The translations under genes and the position numbers were made by a program. Positions 26,867-37,625 of a stretch of DNA of 64,000 bases are shown here, piece after piece. How positions within the stretch are numbered: position 1 is the stretch's first letter; each line of letters starts with the position of its first letter. Where the stretch lies: contig CP089930.1 of assembly GCA_021307345.1 (NCBI GenBank), positions 4,092,001-4,156,000 of the forward strand, written 5' to 3'. The stretch is from Escherichia coli (GTDB taxonomy: Bacteria > Pseudomonadota > Gammaproteobacteria > Enterobacterales > Enterobacteriaceae). The notes under the pieces were generated by a model that worked only from the letters and a program-made list of their open reading frames with translations, did not search any database and was not told the origin of the DNA.

Positions 26867-28924
26867 GTGTTCTTATGTGATATTACATCACTTGCCTGGC
26901 GTAAAAAAAAGAAAGTTGTTTGCAATTCAAGAATACATCTGCTGATGCTGGTAATGATATTGTTCAGTTCAGTGGTCTGTGCAAATGAAACAACCTTCAC
27001 TGCTAATTTCAAAGATACGGATCTCAAATCGTTCGTTGAAACCGTTGGAGCCAATCTTAATAAAACCATCGTGATGGGACCTGGTGTTGAAGGGCGAGTG
27101 AGTATACGAACCATGACTCCACTGAATGAACACCAGTACTACCAACTCTTTCTTAACCTGCTTGAAGCTCAAGGATATGCCGTCGTTCCTATGGAAAACA
27201 ATGTGCTGAAAGTCGTCAAATCCGTTGTCGCAAAAGGTGAACCACTGCCACTCATTGATGAAGGCGGTAGAGATTACAGCGGTGATGAAATGGTTACCAG
27301 AGTAGTACCTGTACATAATGTTTCTGTTCGTGAATTAGCCCCTGTTTTGCAACAAATGCTTGATAGTGCAGGTTCTGGCAACATCGTCAATTACGAACCA
27401 TCTAATGTCATTATGCTGACCGGACGTGCATCGGTTGTGAAACGTTTGACTGCGGTGATTCAAAGAGTAGATCACGCGGGAAATCGAACCGAAGAGGTTA
27501 TCCCCCTTACAAATGCATCAGCGTCTGAAATTGCCAGAGTGCTTGAAAGTCTGTACAGAAATAGTGGAGAGCACCAGTCTGCAGCATCTAAAACGCAGAT
27601 TGTCGCTGATGAACGCACTAACAGCGTAGTGATTAGTGGCGATGTTGGCGCACGTGACAAAATGCGCAGACTGATACGCCGACTGGATTCAGAAATGGAG
27701 CGCAGCGGCAATAGTCAGGTGTTCTATCTCAAATATAGCAAAGCGGAAGATTTAGTTGATGTCCTGAAACAAGTCAGCGGCACGTTGACTGCCGCTAAAG
27801 AAGAAGCCGAAGGGACAACTACCAGTGAACGCGAGATTGTCTCTATTGCAGCCAGTAAACACAGCAATGCACTGATCGTCACTGCGCCGCAAGATATTAT
27901 GCAGTCTTTACAGAAGGTTATTGAACAACTTGATGTTCGTCGTGCTCAGGTACATGTTGAGGCGTTAATTGTTGAAGTTGCTGAGGGAAGCAATATCAAT
28001 TTTGGCGTCCAGTGGGCGTCGAAGGATGCGGGATTAATGCAATTTGCCAATGGGACACAAATTCCTATTGGTACGTTAGGGGCAGCAATTGCCCAAGCGA
28101 AGCCCCAGAAAGGATCAACCGTCATTAGTGAAAATGGTGCGACAACCATTAATCCTGATGTTGAAGGAGATCTTTCCACACTTTCCCAATTGCTTTCTGG
28201 TTTTAGCGGCACTGCGGTTGGCGTGGTAAAGGGTGACTGGATGGCACTCATGCAGGCAATAAAAAATGATTCCAGCACAAATGTACTCTCCACGCCAAGC
28301 ATTACTACCCTGGATAACCAGGAAGCCTTCTTCATGGTGGGACAGGATGTTCCTGTATTAACAGGGTCCACTGTGGGGTCAGATAACAGCAATCCTTTCA
28401 ATACAGTAGAAAGGAAAAAAGTGGGGATCATGCTGAAGGTGACACCACAGATCAACGAAGGTAATGCAGTCCAGATGCTCATTGAGCAGGAAGTTTCGAA
28501 AGTGGAAGGACAGACCAGTCTGGATGTTGTGTTTGGTGAGCGTAAACTAAAAACCACCGTTCTCGCCAATGATGGTGAATTAATAGTTCTTGGTGGATTA
28601 ATTGACGAACAAGCGGGGGAGAGCGTGGCAAAAATTCCTCTTCTGGGCGATATCCCATTGATTGGTCATCTGTTTAAGTCCACCGCAGATAAAAAAGAAA
28701 AACGCAATCTGATGGTGTTTATTCGCCCGACAATTCTACGTGACGGTATGGCAGCAGACGGTGTTTCACAGCGTAAATATAATTATATGCGCGCTGAACA
28801 GATCTATCGGGATGAGGAAGGAATAAGTCTGATGCCGGAAACCACTCAGCCGATACTCCCTGCCCAGAATATGTCATTACCAGCAGAAGTACGCGCGTTT
28901 CAAAATGCCGGGAGGTCGGGTTAA
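26867..28924 (+). CDS. gspD: T2SS secretin GspD
   Basis: 685-residue outer-membrane secretin. Signal region ends SSVVCAN; then N0 ([20 protein letters not shown]) and the N1-N3 repeats with [20 protein letters not shown], then the C-terminal secretin domain with [28 protein letters not shown] and GGLIDEQ, and finally the S-domain that binds pilotin. It begins at GTG with a distant GGAG, so the true start might lie a few codons later; this leaves a long, basic signal n-region (WRKKKK). It forms the 15-subunit exit channel. Confidence 0.92.
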   Translation: MFLCDITSLAWRKKKKVVCNSRIHLLMLVMILFSSVVCANETTFTANFKDTDLKSFVETVGANLNKTIVMGPGVEGRVSIRTMTPLNEHQYYQLFLNLLEAQGYAVVPMENNVLKVVKSVVAKGEPLPLIDEGGRDYSGDEMVTRVVPVHNVSVRELAPVLQQMLDSAGSGNIVNYEPSNVIMLTGRASVVKRLTAVIQRVDHAGNRTEEVIPLTNASASEIARVLESLYRNSGEHQSAASKTQIVADERTNSVVISGDVGARDKMRRLIRRLDSEMERSGNSQVFYLKYSKAEDLVDVLKQVSGTLTAAKEEAEGTTTSEREIVSIAASKHSNALIVTAPQDIMQSLQKVIEQLDVRRAQVHVEALIVEVAEGSNINFGVQWASKDAGLMQFANGTQIPIGTLGAAIAQAKPQKGSTVISENGATTINPDVEGDLSTLSQLLSGFSGTAVGVVKGDWMALMQAIKNDSSTNVLSTPSITTLDNQEAFFMVGQDVPVLTGSTVGSDNSNPFNTVERKKVGIMLKVTPQINEGNAVQMLIEQEVSKVEGQTSLDVVFGERKLKTTVLANDGELIVLGGLIDEQAGESVAKIPLLGDIPLIGHLFKSTADKKEKRNLMVFIRPTILRDGMAADGVSQRKYNYMRAEQIYRDEEGISLMPETTQPILPAQNMSLPAEVRAFQNAGRSG

Positions 28925-28926
28925 AA

Positions 28927-30420
28927 GTGGCAGTGCCAGAGGAAACGGCCGCAGGTACCGTCCGATTACCCTATAGTTTTAGTCGTCGGTTTAACCTGAT
29001 AGCCTGGTGTGAATCATCGCTGGAGATCTTGCATGTCTATCCACTGTCAGTTTCCGTCTTGCAGGAACTACAGCGTCGATTGAGCGTCCCATTCACACTA
29101 AGGACAATTGGTGAGGCAGAATTTGAACAGCGTCTTAATGCATTATGGCAGCGGGACTCTTCTGAGGCTCGCCAACTTATGGAAGATATCAGTTCTGCCG
29201 GGAATTTCTTTACCCTCGCAGAGGAACTACCTGAAACCGAAGATCTTCTGGAAAGTAACGACGATGCCCCCATCATCAAATTAATCAACGCAATGTTGGC
29301 AGAGGCAATTAAAGTGGGAGCCTCCGATATACATATTGAGACGTTTGAAAAGAGTCTGGTAATCCGTTTTCGTGTTGATGGAACGCTACATGAAATGTTG
29401 CGTCCCGGACGAAAATTGGCCTCATTGCTGGTATCGCGTATTAAAGTGATGGCTCGCCTGGATATTGCCGAAAAACGTATTCCACAGGATGGGCGAATCG
29501 CGTTGCTACTGGGCGGTCGGGCGATTGATGTACGTGTCTCCACAATGCCATCAGCCTGGGGAGAACGGGCGGTGCTTCGTCTGCTGGATAAAAGCCAGGC
29601 CTGCCTCTCTCTTGAGTATCTCGGACTGAACCACACTCTAACCGCGCAACTGCGGCAACTTTTACACCGCCCCCATGGCATATTTCTGGTCACTGGGCCA
29701 ACAGGTTCCGGCAAAAGCACTACGCTCTATGCAGGTTTACAGGAGTTGAACAACCACACGCGCAACATCCTTACAGTTGAAGATCCTGTTGAGTATATGA
29801 TTGAAGGAATAGGCCAGACGCAAGTTAATAACCGCGTTGGGATGACCTTCGCCCGTGGCCTGCGGGCGATTTTACGCCAGGACCCTGATGTCGTGATGGT
29901 TGGCGAAATTCGAGACACCGAAACGGCGGAAATTGCTGTTCAGGCTTCTCTAACAGGGCACCTGGTCCTTTCCACCCTACATACCAACACTGCCATTGGA
30001 GCCATAACCCGTCTGCAAGATATGGGGATTGAACCATTTTTACTTTCATCCAGTTTGATAGGAATGATGGCGCAACGTCTGGTTCGCACCCTATGTCCAG
30101 ATTGCCGTCAGGCTGTTCAGGCTAACGATGAAGAAAAACGTCTTATGGGGCTTACCGAGGCACGTGATGTCATCCTGTACCACCCGGTGGGGTGTTCTGC
30201 ATGTAATCACAAAGGATACAGAGGGCGAACAGCTATTCATGAATTAATTCTTGTTGACGCAACGCTACGTAATTTGATTCATCGTAAGGCCGGTGAAAGG
30301 GAGATGGAGCGTTATATTCGGCAGTACTCCGCCGGGATCCGGACAAATGGTATCGAAAAAGTCCTTTCTGGTGAAACGACGCTCAGGGAAGTTCTACGCG
30401 TTACTCAGGAGGAGCAGTAA
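28927..30420 (+). CDS. gspE: T2SS assembly ATPase GspE
   Basis: 497-residue cytoplasmic ATPase. N-terminal GspL-binding domain, then Walker A GPTGSGKS (Lys263), Asp box around EDPVEY, Walker B with [12 protein letters not shown] (320-330), His box, and the C-terminal tetracysteine zinc element Cys390/Cys393/Cys423/Cys426. It starts with GTG two bases after the gspD stop, and its TAA shares a base with the gspF ATG, so all three are translationally coupled. It powers pseudopilus growth. Confidence 0.95.
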   Translation: MAVPEETAAGTVRLPYSFSRRFNLIAWCESSLEILHVYPLSVSVLQELQRRLSVPFTLRTIGEAEFEQRLNALWQRDSSEARQLMEDISSAGNFFTLAEELPETEDLLESNDDAPIIKLINAMLAEAIKVGASDIHIETFEKSLVIRFRVDGTLHEMLRPGRKLASLLVSRIKVMARLDIAEKRIPQDGRIALLLGGRAIDVRVSTMPSAWGERAVLRLLDKSQACLSLEYLGLNHTLTAQLRQLLHRPHGIFLVTGPTGSGKSTTLYAGLQELNNHTRNILTVEDPVEYMIEGIGQTQVNNRVGMTFARGLRAILRQDPDVVMVGEIRDTETAEIAVQASLTGHLVLSTLHTNTAIGAITRLQDMGIEPFLLSSSLIGMMAQRLVRTLCPDCRQAVQANDEEKRLMGLTEARDVILYHPVGCSACNHKGYRGRTAIHELILVDATLRNLIHRKAGEREMERYIRQYSAGIRTNGIEKVLSGETTLREVLRVTQEEQ

Positions 30421-31655
30421 TGGCACTATTCTACTATCAGGCACTACAGCATAATGGTCACAAAGCGAAAGGTCTGATTGAAGCGGACTCTGCACGTCAC
30501 GCACGCCAGTTGTTACGAGGAAAAGGTCTGATTCCTGTACGTGTTGAAGTACGATTGCATGATTTTACTGGCAAGAACTTACGTGGGATGTTACAGCACC
30601 AGTGGCATTCACGCCGACGTGTTGCATCTGCCGAACTTGCCCTTTTCACACGCCAGCTTGCAACATTAGTTCAGTCCGCAATGCCGCTGGAAACCTGCTT
30701 ACAGGCGGTCAGTGAGCAAAGTGAAAAACTGCACGTGAAAAGCCTGGGAATGGCATTGCGCAGCCGGATTCAGGAAGGTTATACCCTGTCGGACAGCCTG
30801 CGCGAACATCCCCGCGTCTTTGATTCTCTGTTTTGTTCGATGGTGGCTGCCGGAGAAAAATCCGGGCATCTCGACGTGGTGCTCAATCGACTGGCGGATT
30901 ACACGGAACAGCGCCAGCGCCTGAAATCCCGCTTACAACAGGCAATGCTCTACCCGATAGTACTGCTGGTTGTCGCTATTAGTGTGGTTTCTATTTTGCT
31001 GACGGCAGTGGTCCCCAAAATTATTGAGCAGTTTGATTATCTGGGGCACGATTTACCTGCTTCTACCCGAATGCTTATCTCTCTGAGCAATGCGTTACTG
31101 TCAGGTGGCCTTTACTGGCTGGCCGGATTTCTGCTTCTGTCTTTTTTCATCCAGCGGTTATTAAAAAAAGCCAACTTTCGCCTGTGCTGGGATAAGACAC
31201 TTTTACGCCTGCCGGTGGCAGGGCGGGTTGCAAAGGGGCTTTACACTGCTCGTTTCTCTCGTACGTTGAGTATTCTCACGGCCAGTAATGTCCCACTGCT
31301 GGAAGGGGTACAAACTGCAGCTGCTGTGTCGGTTAATTGCTATGTCGAACAACAATTGCTGAAAGCCGCAAGCCGCATACGTGAAGGCAGCAGTCTACGT
31401 GCCGCGCTTGCGGAACAAGGTCTGTTCCCACCAATGATGCTATATATGATTGCATCAGGAGAACAAAGCGGCCAACTGGAAAAAATGCTTGATCAGGCTG
31501 CAATAAACCAGGAACGAGAATTTGACTCCCTGGTGGGGATAGCGTTAGGGCTGTTTGAACCGGCCCTGGTGATGTTGATGGCCGGTGTAGTGCTATTTAT
31601 CGTTGTCGCAGTCCTTGAGCCTATGCTGCAGCTTAACAATATGATTGGAATATAA
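30420..31655 (+). CDS. gspF: T2SS inner-membrane platform protein GspF
   Basis: 411 residues in the standard PilC/GspF arrangement: two homologous T2SSF domains (about 75-195 and 275-395), three membrane spans and the conserved GExSGxL motifs (AAGEKSGHL and ASGEQSGQL). It starts on the overlapping TAATG with gspE, and forms the inner-membrane rotor contacted by GspE. Confidence 0.94.
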   Translation: MALFYYQALQHNGHKAKGLIEADSARHARQLLRGKGLIPVRVEVRLHDFTGKNLRGMLQHQWHSRRRVASAELALFTRQLATLVQSAMPLETCLQAVSEQSEKLHVKSLGMALRSRIQEGYTLSDSLREHPRVFDSLFCSMVAAGEKSGHLDVVLNRLADYTEQRQRLKSRLQQAMLYPIVLLVVAISVVSILLTAVVPKIIEQFDYLGHDLPASTRMLISLSNALLSGGLYWLAGFLLLSFFIQRLLKKANFRLCWDKTLLRLPVAGRVAKGLYTARFSRTLSILTASNVPLLEGVQTAAAVSVNCYVEQQLLKAASRIREGSSLRAALAEQGLFPPMMLYMIASGEQSGQLEKMLDQAAINQEREFDSLVGIALGLFEPALVMLMAGVVLFIVVAVLEPMLQLNNMIGI

Positions 31656-31671
31656 TTTACGGAGCTATCAA

Positions 31672-32130
31672 ATGTATTCATTTCCTCGCCATCATAAACA
31701 CCGGGCTGGATTTACCTTGTTAGAGGTGATGGTAGTCATTGTTATTCTGGGTATTTTGGCCAGTCTGGTCGTGCCAAACTTGCTGGGAAATAAAGAGAAA
31801 GCCGATCGACAAAAAGCGGTGAGTGATATCGTGTCGCTGGAAAATGCATTGGATATGTACCGACTGGACAATGGACGATACCCGACGACAGAACAAGGTC
31901 TGGAAGCATTACTTCAGAAACCAGTAAATACGTCCAGTAGTAGCGATTACTCGTCCAGAGGGTACATCAAACGCCTGCCGAAAGATCCCTGGGGCAATGA
32001 TTATCAATATCTGAGCCCTGGGGAAAGAGGTGTCTTTGATCTTTACACGTTAGGCGCGGATGGCCAGGAAAATGGCGAAGGAGCTGCGACTGACATTGGC
32101 AACTGGAACTTGCGGGAATTTCAGCGATAA
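31672..32130 (+). CDS. gspG: Major pseudopilin GspG
   Basis: 152 residues. Type III prepilin signal HKHRAG cleaved before FTLLEVMVVIVILGILASLV, with Glu5; the calcium-loop region near DPWGNDYQYLSPG and GADGQENGEG is conserved. The open frame extends to 31645 inside gspF, but ATG 31672 has GGAG seven bases upstream and is chosen. Processed by GspO and assembled into the pseudopilus. Confidence 0.94.
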   Translation: MYSFPRHHKHRAGFTLLEVMVVIVILGILASLVVPNLLGNKEKADRQKAVSDIVSLENALDMYRLDNGRYPTTEQGLEALLQKPVNTSSSSDYSSRGYIKRLPKDPWGNDYQYLSPGERGVFDLYTLGADGQENGEGAATDIGNWNLREFQR

Positions 32131-32685
32131 ATGCTCAGACGCGGATTCACCATTGTAGAAATCATGCTGGTGCTTTTCCTTATCGGACTTGTTAGTGCAG
32201 GCGTGGTGCAGACCTTTGTTTTCCCCTCCATATCTCCAGCAAAAAAAGCGGCACAGAATTTTATGACCCTCTTTTCACATCTTAAAGACAGGGCTCTGAT
32301 CGAGGGACGAATGATGGGGGTATTAATCACGCCTTCAGGCTATCAGTTTATGCAATATCACTCAGGTCAATGGGAGCCTGTGACTGCAACGCGTTTAGCT
32401 GCTCAGTCCTCTGTGCCGAAACAGGTGCATATGATATTGCTGCCAGTGAGCAGTATCTGGCAGAAGGAAGATATTCTGGAACTAGAACACCATCGTCTGA
32501 CTCTGAATGATATTGAGCTGGAGTTAAAAAAAGAGGAAAAAAGGAAAACGCCACAAATTCGTTACACACCATTTGAACCGGCTATGCCATTCGCGCTTCA
32601 GTTTAATTCCCCAGAAAAGCATACGTGCTGGGCGGTCAACATGACGTCTGATGGTGAGTTATCTCTTGATAATTGTGATGAGTAG
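32131..32685 (+). CDS. gspH: Minor pseudopilin GspH
   Basis: 184-residue pseudopilin with short leader MLRRG before FTIVEIMLVLFLIGLVSAG and Glu5. Starts directly after the gspG stop codon (TAA-ATG). The globular part is divergent and Lys/Glu-rich around 128-140, as is usual for GspH. Confidence 0.88.
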   Translation: MLRRGFTIVEIMLVLFLIGLVSAGVVQTFVFPSISPAKKAAQNFMTLFSHLKDRALIEGRMMGVLITPSGYQFMQYHSGQWEPVTATRLAAQSSVPKQVHMILLPVSSIWQKEDILELEHHRLTLNDIELELKKEEKRKTPQIRYTPFEPAMPFALQFNSPEKHTCWAVNMTSDGELSLDNCDE

Positions 32686-32690
32686 GGACG

Positions 32691-33065
32691 ATGAAGCGCG
32701 GATTTACACTGCTGGAGGTAATGATTGCCCTGTCTATTTTTGCTCTTGCTTCCATACCGATCTTACAAATCACCTGTAGCGTGTTGAATTATCAGAATAA
32801 AATTGAAGAAAAAACGGTGGCGGGTTGGGTAGTTGAGAACCATATGACCTTGCTTTATTTAATGGATCCTGCACAACGCGCGACGGATCAGCATGGTGAG
32901 GAAGAAATGGCCGGGATTCTCTGGTACTGGCGAACCGTGCCCTTAAAAGCAGACAACACCTTGATAAAAGCAGTGGATATTGACGTTAGTCGCCAGAAAG
33001 ACTTTTCCAGTGTAGTTAATTCTGGACGCGCATGGTTTAGCGCAGATGAAGGAGCACTACCTTGA
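32691..33065 (+). CDS. gspI: Minor pseudopilin GspI
   Basis: 124-residue pseudopilin, leader MKRG before FTLLEVMIALSIFALASIPI with Glu5. It forms the tip complex with GspJ and GspK. Overlaps the gspJ start by four bases. Confidence 0.9.
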   Translation: MKRGFTLLEVMIALSIFALASIPILQITCSVLNYQNKIEEKTVAGWVVENHMTLLYLMDPAQRATDQHGEEEMAGILWYWRTVPLKADNTLIKAVDIDVSRQKDFSSVVNSGRAWFSADEGALP

Positions 33066-33667
33066 AGATTGTTCGCTCTGGTTTTACGTTAGCTGAAGTG
33101 CTGATTGCTATTGCTATTTTTGCCTCACTGGTCTTAATGGCGCAGCAGGTAGCTAACGGCCTCTCAAATGTCAACGTCGTTGTCACCGAACATGATCATA
33201 AACTAAAAGCACTTCAACAAACGATGAGTTTTATGAGTCATGATTTGACACAAATTGTGCCACGCCAGATGAGAAGGGAAAACGGTCAGTGGGAATCGTC
33301 ATTTCTGGCTGGCGAAGGTGTACTGGCCTCAGAAAGCTGGGGAATACGCTTTGTCCGCAGTGGGATAATCAATCCGGGAATGCAGCTACCACGTAGTAAT
33401 TTACTCACTGTCGGGTATCGTATCCGCAGCGGTTATCTCGAACGCTTATCCTGGCCATTGATGGACATGGACGATAATGTAAACCCTGTCGTACAAAAAT
33501 TGATTAAGGCCGATACATTCAGCCTGTTTTTTTATGATGGCTCAGTCTGGCAGACGAGTTGGCAGTCATCACAGGAGTTACCCTTTGCTATGCGAATAAT
33601 ACTGCATACGCAAAAATGGGGCATGATAGAACGCGTTTGGTTACTTCATGGGCCACAAATTAAATAA
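33062..33667 (+). CDS. gspJ: Minor pseudopilin GspJ
   Basis: 201-residue pseudopilin with leader MKIVRSG before FTLAEVLIAIAIFASLVLMA and Glu5. It starts at TTG in the TTGA overlap with the gspI stop, giving translational coupling. Globular domain length is usual for tip pseudopilins. Confidence 0.9.
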   Translation: MKIVRSGFTLAEVLIAIAIFASLVLMAQQVANGLSNVNVVVTEHDHKLKALQQTMSFMSHDLTQIVPRQMRRENGQWESSFLAGEGVLASESWGIRFVRSGIINPGMQLPRSNLLTVGYRIRSGYLERLSWPLMDMDDNVNPVVQKLIKADTFSLFFYDGSVWQTSWQSSQELPFAMRIILHTQKWGMIERVWLLHGPQIK

Positions 33668-33674
33668 CGATATA

Positions 33675-34640
33675 ATGATACGAACACCGCCAAAACGAGG
33701 TATTGCACTTGTCGTAGTGCTGGTGTTACTGGCAACAATGATGCTGATGGTTACCAGCCTCTCGACCATGATGTGGCAGCAACAGGAAAGAGCACATATT
33801 CAGCAAGATTATCAGCAGGCAATGAGTTACAGCGCCAGTGTTGAAAGCCTGGCGCTGAGTATATTAAGTCGGAGTCTGAAAAAAGAAACGCGTGTACATT
33901 TGGGGCAGGAATGGGCCTCAGGTCCTCGTCTTTTTCATTTACCGCAGGGGAAAGTGGTCATTACCCTGCAAGATGCTCAGGCCTGCTTTAATCTGAATAT
34001 TTTCTCCAGGTCGGCAACAACTTCACACTTCCTTGCTGTTCAACAACTCATCGCTCTGCTTTTACGTCTGGAAGTTCCAATCAACCGAGCTGAAAAGATT
34101 GCTGAAAACCTGCGGGAGTTTATTGGTACAGATACTCGGCAGGGACGAGAGGACAGAGAATACGGGGCTCAAACAGAGCCTTTCTATACGGCAAATCAGC
34201 CACTGGCGGACATCAGTGAGATGCGAATTGTTAAGGGAATGGATGCAGATATTTATCGCAAAATGAAACCGCTGGTCTGTGTACTGCCGATGAACATGCA
34301 GCAGATCAATATCAATACATTAGATATCTCACAAAGCACCCTTTTGGAAGCATTATTCGATCCGTGGTTAACATCCGTTCAAGCCAGCGTATTACTACAA
34401 CAACGTCCCGCAGAAGGATGGAAAGATGTCGATCAGTTTCTTTCTAATCCGATACTAACTCGTGTCGATGAGTATACAAAAAGAAAAGTAAAAGACGTAC
34501 TGGTCGTACAGAGTAATTACTTTTGGTTGCGCTCAGATATTACTGTGAATGAGACAGAACTGACAATGAATTCTTTGATTGCCCGCCAGGGACCTCAATA
34601 TTTCTCGGTTCAGCGACATCATACAGGGGACAGTGAGTGA
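33675..34640 (+). CDS. gspK: Minor pseudopilin GspK (tip)
   Basis: About 321 residues. Leader MIRTPPKRG before IALVVVLVLLATMMLMVTSL; Glu5 is absent, which is the normal hallmark of GspK. Conserved C-terminal elements such as NINTLDISQSTLLEALF and GWKDVDQFL are present. An upstream ATG at 33648 inside gspJ is in frame; neither start has a good ribosome site, and 33675 gives the usual nine-residue leader. Overlaps gspL by eight bases. Confidence 0.88.
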   Translation: MIRTPPKRGIALVVVLVLLATMMLMVTSLSTMMWQQQERAHIQQDYQQAMSYSASVESLALSILSRSLKKETRVHLGQEWASGPRLFHLPQGKVVITLQDAQACFNLNIFSRSATTSHFLAVQQLIALLLRLEVPINRAEKIAENLREFIGTDTRQGREDREYGAQTEPFYTANQPLADISEMRIVKGMDADIYRKMKPLVCVLPMNMQQININTLDISQSTLLEALFDPWLTSVQASVLLQQRPAEGWKDVDQFLSNPILTRVDEYTKRKVKDVLVVQSNYFWLRSDITVNETELTMNSLIARQGPQYFSVQRHHTGDSE

Positions 34641-35241
34641 GAGCTATTCTGAAGTTTTTTTTCCCTTTTCTGCCTCCGGGGTAATACGCTGGCAACGCCA
34701 TGCACAAGAAGTGGAACAAGGTATTTGGCCCACAACTCCAGACGAATTGCTTATACAGTGGTGCCAAACAGATATAATTCAACTCTATATTCCCGGTGAA
34801 TGGCTCAGCGTCTGGCAAGTTGAAATACCAGACGTCCCTCACAACCAGGTGCAGAATATTATCCCGGCATTACTGGAAGAAAATCTGAGTGAAGATATTG
34901 ATGAATTGCACTTTGCAATTTTGAGGACTGTAAAACAACAGGCAATAGTTGCAGTAATACATCAGCAACATATGAAATATATTGTTGACTGGTTGCAATG
35001 TTATGATATTAACTATGCAACTGCCGTTCCGGACTGGATGTCCATTCCTTGTGGGAATATGATTTTCCATGCTGACCGAGTGATCGCTAGAATCGATATA
35101 TGCCAGGGATGGAGTGGTGCCCCAGATCTGATAGCTGACATATTACGCGCGCAGATTAGTGCTCAAAACCATCCACTGATCTTACCCAGCAATAGTGGAC
35201 ACGCGGCTAAGTGAGTAAACTCTCAGTCAGAGGTGACTCAC

Positions 35242-35541
35242 ATGACAAAAACAGTATCAACCAGTAAAAAACCCCGTAAACAGCATTCGCCTGAATTTCG
35301 CAGTGAAGCCCTGAAGCTTGCTGAACGCATCGGTGTTACTGCCGCAGCCCGTGAACTCAGCCTGTATGAATCACAGCTCTACAACTGGCGCAGTAAACAG
35401 CAAAATCAGCAGACGTCTTCTGAACGTGAACTGGAGATGTCTACCGAGATTGCACGTCTCAAACGCCAGCTGGCAGAACGGGATGAAGAGCTGGCTATCC
35501 TCCAAAAGGCCGCGACATACTTCGCGAAGCGCCTGAAATGA
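35242..35541 (+). CDS. insE: IS3 OrfA (InsE)
   Basis: 99-residue HTH/leucine-zipper protein of IS3, beginning [23 protein letters not shown] 35242 follows an AGAGG site. Overlaps insF by four bases; programmed frameshifting between the two frames yields the OrfAB transposase. Confidence 0.95.
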
Positions 35542-36404
35542 AGTATGTCTTTATTGAAAAACATCAGGCTGAGTTCAGCATCAAAGCAATGTGCCGCGTG
35601 CTCCGGGTGGCCCGCAGCGGCTGGTATACGTGGTGTCAGCGGCGGACAAGGATAAGCACGCGTCAGCAGTTCCGCCAACACTGCGACAGCGTTGTCCTCG
35701 CGGCTTTTACCCGGTCAAAACAGCGTTACGGTGCCCCACGCCTGACGGATGAACTGCGTGCTCAGGGTTACCCCTTTAACGTAAAAACCGTGGCGGCAAG
35801 CCTGCGCCGTCAGGGACTGAGGGCAAAGGCCTCCCGGAAGTTCAGCCCGGTCAGCTACCGCGCACACGGCCTGCCTGTGTCAGAAAATCTGTTGGAGCAG
35901 GATTTTTACGCCAGTGGCCCGAACCAGAAGTGGGCAGGAGACATCACGTACTTACGTACAGATGAAGGCTGGCTGTATCTGGCAGTGGTCATTGACCTGT
36001 GGTCACGTGCCGTTATTGGCTGGTCAATGTCGCCACGCATGACGGCGCAACTGGCCTGCGATGCCCTGCAGATGGCGCTGTGGCGGCGTAAGAGGCCCCG
36101 GAACGTTATCGTTCACACGGACCGTGGAGGCCAGTACTGTTCAGCAGATTATCAGGCGCAACTGAAGCGGCATAATCTGCGTGGAAGTATGAGCGCAAAA
36201 GGTTGCTGCTACGATAATGCCTGCGTGGAAAGCTTCTTTCATTCGCTGAAAGTGGAATGTATCCATGGAGAACACTTTATCAGCCGGGAAATAATGCGGG
36301 CAACGGTGTTTAATTATATCGAATGTGATTACAATCGGTGGCGGCGGCACAGTTGGTGTGGCGGCCTCAGTCCGGAACAATTTGAAAACAAGAACCTCGC
36401 TTAG
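35538..36404 (+). CDS. insF: IS3 OrfB (InsF), integrase-like transposase
   Basis: 288-residue DDE transposase domain of IS3: first Asp in [10 protein letters not shown], second in VHTDRGGQY, Glu in [12 protein letters not shown]. It looks intact, so the element may still be active. Confidence 0.95.
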
Positions 36405-37076
36405 GCCTGTGTCCATATTACGTGGGTAGGATCACACTCCAGCTAACAGTGATCGGGAAATCGGCTCAAGAGGTAGCAGCCAGGATTGGTACTGATAGTG
36501 AAAAACTGAAAATTACCAGCGAACTCTCTCTCTGTGAGCCCGGTCAACCTGAAGGGAATTTGCTGACCGGGCCATGGCAACCCCGGGTCAGTTATCAAAA
36601 ACAGTGGATACGTTGGCGGGCAGTAGTTTTACCTGTATTCCTGATTCTGGTTAGTTTATTAGCAGATCGTGTGGTGACGTTATGGAGCATTAATGAGCAG
36701 GTAATACAAAGCCGTATACGTGTTGAGAAACAATTTTTATCGGTTTTTCCGGAGCAAAAGCGAATCGTTAATTTGCGCTCACAGATTATAACAGCGATCA
36801 ATAATTCTCGGTCTCGAGCAACTGATAAGACGTTTCTCGAACATCTGTCGATTATTGCTAATGCTCTTAAATCTGCCTCGCTCTCAAAGTTAGAAATCCG
36901 TAGTTTCACTTATGATCAAAAACATCAGACACTGCATTTCAGGTTAAGTGCTCCAGACTTCTCCAGCTTCGACAAACTGCGAGATGCGCTTGCTGTAGAT
37001 TTTTTTGTGCAACAGGACGCGTTAATAAATGAGGACAATTATGTGTCAGGAGCAGTAACGTTACGGAGAAAATAAC

Positions 37077-37625
37077 GTGTTACGTCATGAATTCATTCAA
37101 TTTTTTAATCACTACCGTGATCGGTGGTCAAATGCAGTAGAAAATTGGGTTACTCAATACTATGTTGGTCGTTCGCTAAGAGAAAAAGGACTGTTGATCG
37201 GTGCGTTGTTAATCATGTTTTGCGCAGGATATTATTCGCTATTATGGCAGCCATTGAATATACGTATAGAGCAACAAGAGAGGGAATTGCAACAATTAAA
37301 CACTCTGCTCAAAAACCTTCAAACAGCAACGCCTGATATTATCAGCGCCAGACAAAAACGAGCACCCTTTGACAATTTGTCAATTTCGCAGATTTCACAG
37401 ATTATCAACACTACTTCTTCGATTCATTCTATTGTCATCAGACAAATAAAACAAAATGGGGTTAATATTCAGGTAGCGATTGAGCCCGTCATTTTTGATG
37501 ATTTGCTGAAATGGCTTAGTTTGCTGAGTAAAAAATACTCACTAGAAGTTATACAAATTGATGTTATCTCTATTGAACAAAAGGGGATGATTAAAGTTGA
37601 GAATCTTGTATTAGCTCCATATTGA
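37077..37625 (+). CDS. gspM: T2SS inner-membrane protein GspM
   Basis: 182 residues: short cytoplasmic N-terminus, one membrane span (about 40-60, GLLIGALLIMFCAGYYSLLW), a coiled-coil-like segment and a small periplasmic ferredoxin-like domain. It stabilises GspL. Starts at GTG, one base after the gspL stop, with GGAG upstream. Last gene of the operon; no gspN follows, as in other E. coli loci of this type. Confidence 0.87.
   Translation: MLRHEFIQFFNHYRDRWSNAVENWVTQYYVGRSLREKGLLIGALLIMFCAGYYSLLWQPLNIRIEQQERELQQLNTLLKNLQTATPDIISARQKRAPFDNLSISQISQIINTTSSIHSIVIRQIKQNGVNIQVAIEPVIFDDLLKWLSLLSKKYSLEVIQIDVISIEQKGMIKVENLVLAPY

Larger units (their letters stand above)
35177..36434 (+). mobile_element. 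IS3, complete copy (1258 bp)
   Basis: Left end begins TGATCTTACCC at 35177 and right end finishes GGGTAGGATCA at 36434, the imperfect terminal repeats of IS3. The length of 1258 bp equals that of canonical IS3. Flanks show a 3-bp target duplication, CAC at 35174-35176 and 36435-36437. Confidence 0.96.
34633..37075 (+). pseudogene. gspL: gspL split by IS3 insertion (T2SS platform protein)
   Basis: GspL normally recruits GspE to the membrane. Part 1 (GTG 34633, preceded by AGGGGA, to 35176) encodes the cytoplasmic actin-like domain up to AQISAQNHP. Part 2 (36438-37075) resumes at LQLTVIGKSAQEVAA, then a membrane span (about VVLPVFLILVSLLADRVV) and the periplasmic ferredoxin-like domain. Between them lies IS3 with duplicated CAC. 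Removing IS3 and one CAC gives 1182 bp, a single open frame of 393 residues with no other lesion. As it stands, the two halves cannot make a full protein, so this T2SS is probably inactive, and the insertion looks recent. Confidence 0.92.
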
